A DNA stretch of 64,000 nt from Adiantum capillus-veneris (Eukaryota > Streptophyta > Polypodiopsida > Polypodiales > Pteridaceae): assembly GCA_014529385.2 (NCBI GenBank), contig CM043967.1:88089278-88153277 (forward strand), in the 5' to 3' direction. The notes under the pieces are model-generated. The model was not told the DNA's origin, did not search any database, and was given only the letters and a program-made list of their open reading frames with translations. Numbering within the stretch: position 1 is the stretch's first letter; the number at the start of each line of letters is the position of its first letter. Shown one piece after another: positions 57,270 through 64,000 of the stretch. The position numbers and the translations under genes were made by a program.

Positions 57270-57315
<46 letters not shown>
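56344..57315. repeat. Microsatellite-rich stretch: (CT)n, (CTT)n, (CA)n
   Basis: (CT)n at 56344-56396, (CTT)n plus (CT)n at ~56966-57006, (CT)n at ~57091-57113, CA-rich patches and (CT)n at 57271-57314. A segment around 56880-56960 (CTTGAATAACAGGTCTTGAG, AAGGTCTCTTGGGATAGTTT) is a further diverged piece of the large repeat unit. Confidence 0.85.
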
Positions 57316-57316
<1 letters not shown>

Positions 57317-59150
57317 GTTACATACTTGAGTTGCATCGAGATCTACCCCATGGATGTCCGAGCTTTGTCATAAGTAGGCAAGCCCTCCTCTCTTTATAAA
57401 ATATACTCAATGTTTGAGTTTTTGTTAATGTCTCTGTCATGTGCATGTACATACATACATGCACTCACTATAGTAACCGATAAATTGAGAGAGAAGGGAC
57501 ACCAACACAGATGCCCAATGCCAACAATTTTTCAAGCACTTTCAGAAAGGGTATAGAAGTGTCTCTTTATAGTTATTTTTAAATTTTTGAAAATACACTT
57601 GTTTGTTTCTAAAATACACAGATGTCGTTGTGGCAAGGTACGATAAGTAAAAGTTTGTTAGTATAGTACACCTAATTTGTTCTTGGTAGCCTCTGGGAGA
57701 AAACAAATGTGTAATCTTCAACACCTCAAGGCTCGGTTAAGCTTGAGGTCTTTTTGTAATTTTTTTGAAATTTAAATACATTCACTTACTATTGTGATTT
57801 TGGCCAAATTTTTTTATTTGAAAATACACTTTCACAAATTGTTAAGAGATATCAATATTGGTGTTAAAAAAAACCCTTTGAAAAAACAAAGGCAATTTTA
57901 TCTTTAAAAATTAAGTTCTCGTAAAATAATAAAATATCCACAACAATTGTCATTTTTTTTGTTATGTGCACTTAAGCTGGACTATTTACTTTATGTAAAG
58001 TAGAAAGGCTTTTGACTTTACATTTTTCAAAGTCTTTTTGCTATGTGTACTTAAATGGTTAGGTTACTTACTTTGTCTAAAGTAGAAAGCTTTTGATTTT
58101 TAATTCCCAAAAGTCTTTTCATTTTTTGCAATGTTACTATTCACTTTTGCATTTAAAATCTTCTTACCTTTTAGTTTTGCATTTTAAAATAGAGGTTTTA
58201 TAAGGTTTTCTCTTGAATGAAGCATTGAGTGACACATGGAGGGTCTCTCCTTCCTTAAAAAATTTAAGCTGCTTCATATATAGTATAGAAATATAGAAGT
58301 CATTTTCAAGCATGCAAACAAAGTAAATGCTGCCTTACTTTAAGCTTTCTATTCACAAAACTTTTGTCTCTCAAAGAAAGTGATGTAAGGAAACAAAAGA
58401 ACAACAAAGATATTTTATAAAGAACCTTGCCATGTGGCGCTCATCTAGCCAAAGAATCCAACGGCCTCAGTTTTACAACAACTTTGCACATTTAACCCTA
58501 TGGCCTTCCATAGGCCAAAAACACCATGAGTTGCTCCATTGCTAGCTCCGCCGCACAATAAACTATTGTTGGCCAAGTGATACGTCATTTCACCTTTGCG
58601 GCTATGCACAAAACTGGGTTGAGAATCATTATTTGATTAGAAGCCCACCATGCAATAATTGATAACCCCTTTATAATGGAATAAACACCCAAATGGAACT
58701 TCTTTTACAAAAAGCGTAGTGCAATTTCTTTTCTGATCATGCAAAACTCTTATGAAATGAAATTGAGCACCATACCATGTGTTGAATTCCGTGTAGAATA
58801 TGGCTTCTTCAAGGTGAAAAAAGGCCAAGGCAATAGATGAAATAGACCTAGTGTTCTTTTGATGCACAGATAGAGCCACAATTTTATACTAGGAATCTTC
58901 AAGCATAGTGTATATATCTAAGGTCATCATTTTCTCGAGCAACCTCACATTATTTAGGCCTTTGATAAATGTGCAGTGAAAATCAAGCTTGATGATTTAA
59001 TAATAATGCACTAATGAATTCATGAAAGCGAGAAAGTGCGATGGAGGCTACATTTGTTTCTTGTCTTCTATGAAAGAAAAGCCAACGTTGAAGAAGCGAC
59101 TCTCTATCACCTGTCGCATTGGCATAATTCCATTCTTGTTCTTTTTTATT
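57316..59150. other. AT-rich sequence with no recognised gene
   Basis: Both strands were read for domains without success. Frames are short and AT-rich. The direct repeat GTACTTAA...GTAAAGTAGAAAG with CTTTTGA occurs twice (~57965-58015 and ~58045-58095). Confidence 0.4.
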
Positions 59151-59151
59151 A

Positions 59152-59302
59152 CTAGTATGACCAATGGGCTTCGCTTGCCTCTCTCTCTCTTTTTCTCTCT
59201 GTTCGTTGTGTGCCCGGAGGTTACAAGGAACACTGTCGAACGAAGGAGTTCGTGACATGTGTCGAGGGGTGGGAATCTCTTTCCCTTTTATAATAGTATA
59301 GA
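59152..59302 (-). mobile_element. Short Helitron-like element
   Basis: 151 bp. On the minus strand it starts TCTATACTATTATAAAAGGG after an A and ends GGTCATACTAG before a T, the A-TC...CTAG-T arrangement of Helitrons. A purine run (AGAGAAAAAGAGAGAGAGAGG) precedes the 3' end, as in 41893-42060. No ORF. Confidence 0.6.
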
Positions 59303-59681
59303 TACTTGTGAGAGAACTTTAGGTAAAGAAATTTCACGAGGTGACTTCACTGGTAGCATTAGTAATTTGATTAAATAAAAGTTTTATATCTACTAAAGAA
59401 AATGATGGAGGCTATCTAGATCTTTCTCATATATATCACCGCCAACAATATTGGTGACATACACCATAGTGCACCCATACAATGGACGAAAGGGGGTAAA
59501 GAAGAAGGCGACACAAAGGCGTGCAATACTACCAAAAATCTATAGTGTTCTCTCATCATACATGCTTTTCTCATAGATGAGTGCAGATATATGATGATAG
59601 CCTTTGCCTCAACAAGCAATTGCATATTGATTCAATAGGTGCTTTTCTCACAAATGCCCATTTTCTTCAACAGGAAGATGT
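59303..59681. other. No feature recognised
   Basis: AT-rich, no repeat border or coding block seen. Confidence 0.3.
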
Positions 59682-59756
<75 letters not shown>

Positions 59757-59780
59757 CCTCTCTCTCTCTCTCTTTATATA

Positions 59781-59813
<33 letters not shown>
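59682..59813. repeat. Palindromic (TC)n(TA)n(GA)n followed by (CT)n(TA)n
   Basis: 59682-59754 is self-complementary as a whole: TC arm, TA centre, GA arm. A second CT-TA block follows to 59813. Confidence 0.9.
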
Positions 59814-59815
<2 letters not shown>

Positions 59816-60322
59816 TCAAGAAGGATAGTCCGATGATGTTCAAGCAAAAGAAAGCAATCTTCTGTGATTTTAGTAGATTGTTTAGTTTGTCTTTAAAATA
59901 AAGACTTTAAAAATGTTTTTTCAAAGCAATCAATTGCAATTTGAGTGGGCAAGCAACTTACTCATAATTTGGTTTACAATAGAACCTTGAGGCACTTAAT
60001 AATCAACACATGATTAAAGTATATTAATGTATGCTTGAAATATTTTATCTTATGGAGCCATCAACCTTGCTAACTTTTACTTTGTTAAGAATACTAATTT
60101 CCCCTTCACTTGCAAGACCCCCCAAAAAAAAAAAAAAAAAAAACTTTGAGCGGACTTTTTTTTTCATGTGATCAATGTGTAAATTGTAAAAATTGGAAGA
60201 TCCAAAGGTCTATTTTCTTTCTACCTTGTAGTCTTTACATCCTTCCTTTTCCTTTTTAGTAAAATTATAGTGTCAATCAACTCTTTATGAATACAAGGCA
60301 TTTGGTTTCATCCAATCCAACA
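59814..60322. other. No feature recognised
   Basis: AT-rich; includes A19 near 60125 and no coding block. Confidence 0.3.
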
Positions 60323-60551
60323 TGTTACCATACATATGTGGTAGTGATGTGTGTGAACACACTTAGGATTGCGGAGATATTTTTTTCGTCACTAGGAGGT
60401 TTTTTCCCCTTTGCATTCTATATACATCCATCACTCTAGGCTTTACTTATCTTTCTATTGCACACTAAGTAATACTACTCTTTGTTGTGTGCCTTGAGCT
60501 TCTTCGTCTTCTCCAAGCTGTGTTTATTTCCCTCCAACCCTATTTCCAACA
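60323..60551 (+). repeat. 5' LTR of the deleted Copia element
   Basis: 229 bp, contains TTCTATATACATCC, a TATA-like block. It lacks the 17-bp ACAGTCCTAAGTATGTG segment present in the 3' LTR. Confidence 0.85.
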
Positions 60552-60896
60552 ATTGGTATTAGAGCATGTTGCATCCTCTCGGCTTAGTCGCCAGAATTGC
60601 GCGCACTCGTTTGCTCACTTTCTTAGATTTCGATGAGCTTTGGTGAGTGTCAACAAGTTGACAAATACTTCGGATAAGCTTCAGAAGCTTGGTCTGCTCA
60701 ATGTTTTAATATAAAACTATTTTGTCCAATTGTACTCATATAATCACAAATCTATATACTCAATAAAAGAGACAGACCTTGCATCCATGTGGCTACAAAT
60801 GCTTGCAGCCACAATGGATGCAAGGAACAAGTTCTCCCTTCCCCCTTTCCAGCTAGTGGCGTCCTTCCTTCCCCCTTGCCAGTTCGGCATTGAAAC

Positions 60897-60897
<1 letters not shown>

Positions 60898-60960
<63 letters not shown>
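60898..60960. repeat. (CT)31 microsatellite
   Basis: 63-bp CT run followed by a short GT run, inside the Copia element. Confidence 0.95.
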
Positions 60961-60964
<4 letters not shown>

Positions 60965-60965
60965 G

Positions 60966-61468
60966 TGTGTGTGCGGCCATGCTTGATGGGGTTGCCGACG
61001 TGCCACCTCCTCTCCAGCTAGGCGCACCTTTGGCAGTGCACACGCAAAGCCCAGCTTGCAATGCATTAAAGGTCCACGGAAGCTCTCCCATATCGAGAGG
61101 TTGGCCTGAGGGTTCGCGACCTTTGCTTGCCTTGAGTAGAGAACTCGAGCAGATTCAACCTGCAGAATTCTAACACTGGGAATCCAATCAACACTAATTC
61201 GATGAGTGGGAGACGAGAATTGCAGGAGGGGGTCAGGCCACGTCTCTTCCCATCTTGAGATGTGGGCATATAACTTAGTTTGTGGGCTGACCACACCTAT
61301 GGGCTCACCTCCTCCACCATGCCATGTGTGCTCCTCCACCTCCGATGGACTCCTCCACATCAACTCTACCTGAATCAAAAAGCCTTTGAATAGGCTACCT
61401 TCCTTCATTCTTGCCCTAATGAAGATGTTTTAGCCGATCACACAACGCCCTAAAGCTATAGGTGCAGA

Positions 61469-61517
<49 letters not shown>

Positions 61518-62150
61518 CTCTTGGTTTCCCTGTCTTGAGCTAGGGAGTCAAAATTCATGGGTGTTTTGTTAAATGGATATGGACGGGCTTTGACCCGAGT
61601 GCGCATGCACTGTGCTTGAGGTCTCAAGGAGCAATTTAACCTTGAGGCATGTTCTGCCATTGGAGATGCAGGAGGGGGATAGATACGGGAAATGTAGAGG
61701 ACTTTAGTAGCATGAGAAAGGATGTCAAGATTGCAGAGGCCAAGAAAGACCAACTAGAGCAAGAAGCCCTATAAAGGTTAATTCAAAAGGACAATGCTGG
61801 TTCAAGCGCTCTAGAGCCTTTCAAGGTACTGCACAAACCCCCTAAAAAGAAGGCACCATGTAGCAAAAAAGTTAGATGGATGGACACTGGATGGAAGCAG
61901 CCGACTTCTAGAAATTTTGGGTGCATACCAAAGTTCAAGAAAGGGGAGGAGGAATGTAGACGGCGGGAACAACCCTTAGTAGAGGCAGTTGAAGGATGAC
62001 TGGACTAGAGGCTTCTAGAAGCAGTAAACTATGGATAATTACTGATAATTGATAGAGTACTCAGCCAATGAGAACCCAATTGGGAGGACTATAAATAGGA
62101 CCCATTACTTTTACTTGGGCATATAGTATAAGCAGTGTGATGGTGGAATT
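60966..62150. other. Unassigned filler inside the deleted Copia element
   Basis: It contains (CT)n at 61469-61515 and no Copia domain. It may be an insertion or rearranged foreign sequence. Confidence 0.35.
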
Positions 62151-62945
62151 TTATTGTGTCAAACGAGTTACATAGATACATTGCTATGTAAGTTTGGACT
62201 TGAGGATTGTAGACCCATTGTTACGCCTGTGAAAATAGGTTTGAAGTTGAGTCTTCATGATGCCGGTGATCCTGCCGATGTCACTCTTTAACAACTGCTA
62301 TTGGATGCCTTATTTATGTATGCAATACAAGGTCGAATATTTAGCTTGTGGTCTCATAGGTCAGCAGCTTTATGCATAGCCCATGATCTAAGTATTGGCA
62401 AGCTTTCAAGAGGATTTTTTGCTATTTGAGTGGCACTTTGCATCTTGGCTTGTTTTATCCCAAGGGGGGATCATTGCCGCCAGATTTACATGCTTTTTTG
62501 GACTCAGATGAGCTGGTTGTTTTGACACGCGAGTGTCCACAATTGATTTTTGTTTCATGCTCTACAATTCATGCATATCATGGTTGAGCAAAAACCAACC
62601 TATTGTGGCTACTTCCAGTTGTGAGGCTGAATACAAGGCAGTCTTCATAGCTAGGGTTGAGTGTGTATGGCTCAGACGCCTTATGGCTTATTTGAGTGTT
62701 GGACTAGACATTGCCAACACCATCTACACTAACAGTCAGAGCACATTGGAAATTAAGAGGAACCCTATTTTTCTTGTTCGCACAAAGCAAATTAAGGTGC
62801 ATTATCACTATGTTAGGGAGAAACTCTCAACAGGAGAGATCGGCTTGGCTTATGTACCACCATAGGACAACCTTGCAAATCTGCTCACAAAGGCATTGCC
62901 TCCTGAGAAGTGAGAAGCTTTGGGCTTACTCCCCTTTGTGGATTG
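62151..62945 (+). pseudogene. Copia RT end and RNase H
   Basis: ~62400-62530 (KRIFCYLSGTLHLGLFYPKG, broken by stops) is the end of RT/connection. 62565-62865 has ISWLSKNQPIVATSSCEAEY and TKQIKVHYHYVREKLSTGEI, the RNase H end, followed after a stop by DNLANLLTKALPPEK, the Copia C-terminus. It is a different Copia lineage from 14779-21985. Confidence 0.88.
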
Positions 62946-63024
62946 ATCATGCACGCAGGGCATGCCACTTCCCTATACACTATGTGCCAACTCTCGCTTA
63001 ACGCATCACACCCAAGGGGGATTT

Positions 63025-63270
63025 TGTTACCATACATATGTGGTACTGATGTGTGTGACAGTCCTAAGTATGTGAACACACTTAGGACTGTCGGGGCATT
63101 TTTTCCCTCACTATGAGGTTTCCCCGCCTGTGCATTGTATATACACCCATCATTCTAGGGCTAACTTATCTTTCTATTGCACACTAAGTAATACTACTCT
63201 CTGTTGTGTGCCTTGAGCTTCTTCATCTTCTCCAAGCTGTGTGTGTTTTCTAGCAACCCTATTTCCAACA
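63025..63270 (+). repeat. 3' LTR of the deleted Copia element
   Basis: 246 bp. Relative to the 5' LTR it has an extra segment forming an inverted repeat, ACAGTCCTAAGTATGTG with ACACTTAGGACTGT. Confidence 0.85.
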
Positions 63271-63633
63271 CATCATAAATGAGATTTTTTGAGAAATAAG
63301 ATAATTTTTTTAAGAAAGACTCATTTAAAAGGTTTCTACTCAACCAACTATACTGATTTGTCCTAGCATGAGGGATTTAGTCTCTTGTGTTCTTGATATT
63401 CCCTTGCACCAGAAGAGATGATAAGCTAAAGGCTATATATTTGTAGAAGTTTATATAAAAGAACAAGTTTTACAAAGAACAATTAGTAATGAAAATGTAT
63501 TGAATTGTGTCAATTGTATGCGATTGCTAAATAATCAATCCTCCTTTGTGATGTAAATTTCATAGTTTTAAATAAAATTTCTCTTTTGAAGATTACTTAG
63601 TCCTTATTTTTCAAGGCTAAATTGTGTGGGTTT

Positions 63634-63672
<39 letters not shown>

Positions 63673-64000
63673 CCAATGTATGCGTGTGTATGTTCATATG
63701 AGTATGTGTGTGTAACTATGTTTATCTATACACCCCCAACCTTGAAGACACTATTCACGTGCCTCACCAATTGAGCTATCAGTGTCCGATGAATCCTTTT
63801 GTTATGGTTGAATATGATTGATTCTCTAGCAAATCCCTTAGTAGGGTAAGATACCCAAGCTGAAGAATGGAATCATGTGTTAAGCTAGATCATTGTCTTG
63901 GGGTTATGACCTCCAGGGGAGGATAAACCGTCAATTTATAGCACGTGCAATTGGTTAAGGTCCTCTTCCTGTAATGTTCAAACCCTTTTTGTAAACTTCT
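63271..64000. other. Right end of the window, no gene recognised
   Basis: AT-rich sequence with G35 at 63636-63670, followed by TG-rich sequence to 63715. No coding block. Confidence 0.4.
63636..63670. repeat. G35 homopolymer
   Basis: The longest homopolymer in the window, uninterrupted. Confidence 0.95.

Larger units (their letters stand above)
60323..63270 (+). mobile_element. Internally deleted Copia element
   Basis: LTRs at 60323-60551 and 63025-63270 (TGTTACCATACATATGTGG to CTATTTCCAACA), PBS TTGGTATTAGAGC at 60553-60565 (one mismatch to the standard), PPT CCAAGGGGGATTT before the 3' LTR. Flanks CAACA and CATCA agree at four of five bases. The internal region is only 2.5 kb and keeps just the end of pol. 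Gag, protease, integrase and most of RT are replaced by unrelated sequence with (CT)n arrays at 60898-60960 and 61469-61515. Confidence 0.85.

Noticed and set aside
58637-58879. 80-codon minus-strand ORF in AT-rich sequence
   Set aside because: No domain, low-complexity context, no splice or neighbour support.

Overview
This window is nuclear DNA from a land plant with a large, repeat-dominated genome. The one host gene I can recognise is a plant-type CTP:phosphoethanolamine cytidylyltransferase (PECT1), on the minus strand. Four exons are visible (37424-37791, 37078-37313, 25785-25966, 24931-25002), giving residues 1-286 of a protein usually near 420 residues. Intron 2 is 11,111 bp and full of retrotransposons. 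No later exon was found down to base 1, so intron 4 would be at least 24.9 kb if the gene is intact. Giant repeat-filled introns, degenerate LTR elements and abundant (CT)n arrays fit a fern or another seed-free plant better than a compact angiosperm, but the species cannot be fixed from the sequence.

Left part (1-24.9 kb): a minus-strand non-autonomous LTR element (LARD) with 1.28-kb LTRs, PBS, PPT and one odd ORF rich in His-Asp repeats (1-4217); the internal part of a second non-autonomous LTR element (4218-6404); LINE fragments that abut (TC)n arrays (6467-10429); a gypsy-type LTR carrying a solo LARD LTR with a CCCCA target duplication (10430-12345); and a three-level nest in which an L1-like LINE (12346-22370) holds a full-length Copia element (14779-21985, TSD TCTCC), which holds a Penelope-like reverse transcriptase element (15190-17136, 15-bp TSD). 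Degenerate LINE pieces fill 22.8-24.4 kb.

Middle part (24.9-38.0 kb): PECT1. Intron 2 contains LTRs, a LINE and a gag-only gypsy relic with a solo LTR (TSD ACGAA); where orientation is readable these lie on the plus strand, antisense to the gene. A long (GA)n array in the transcript sits about 22 nt upstream of the intron 2 acceptor.

Right part (38.0-64.0 kb): a LINE fragment, a diverged tandem repeat (38.6-40.3 kb), a mosaic of long (CT)n arrays and repeated ~1.2-kb units (40.3-56.1 kb), and two short Helitron-like elements. The mosaic holds a nearly intact LINE (43900-47790; one frame broken by three stops, (CT)n on both sides) and a full-length but decayed gypsy chromovirus with 142-bp LTRs (48007-53995, TSD GGGCA). 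The end of the window is AT-rich sequence and a mostly deleted Copia element (60323-63270).

The least ordinary signals are the repeated LINE-(CT)n junctions, which suggest LINEs that target or carry this microsatellite; the Penelope-like RT inside a Copia pol gene; and the GA array placed where the PECT1 intron 2 branch point should be.
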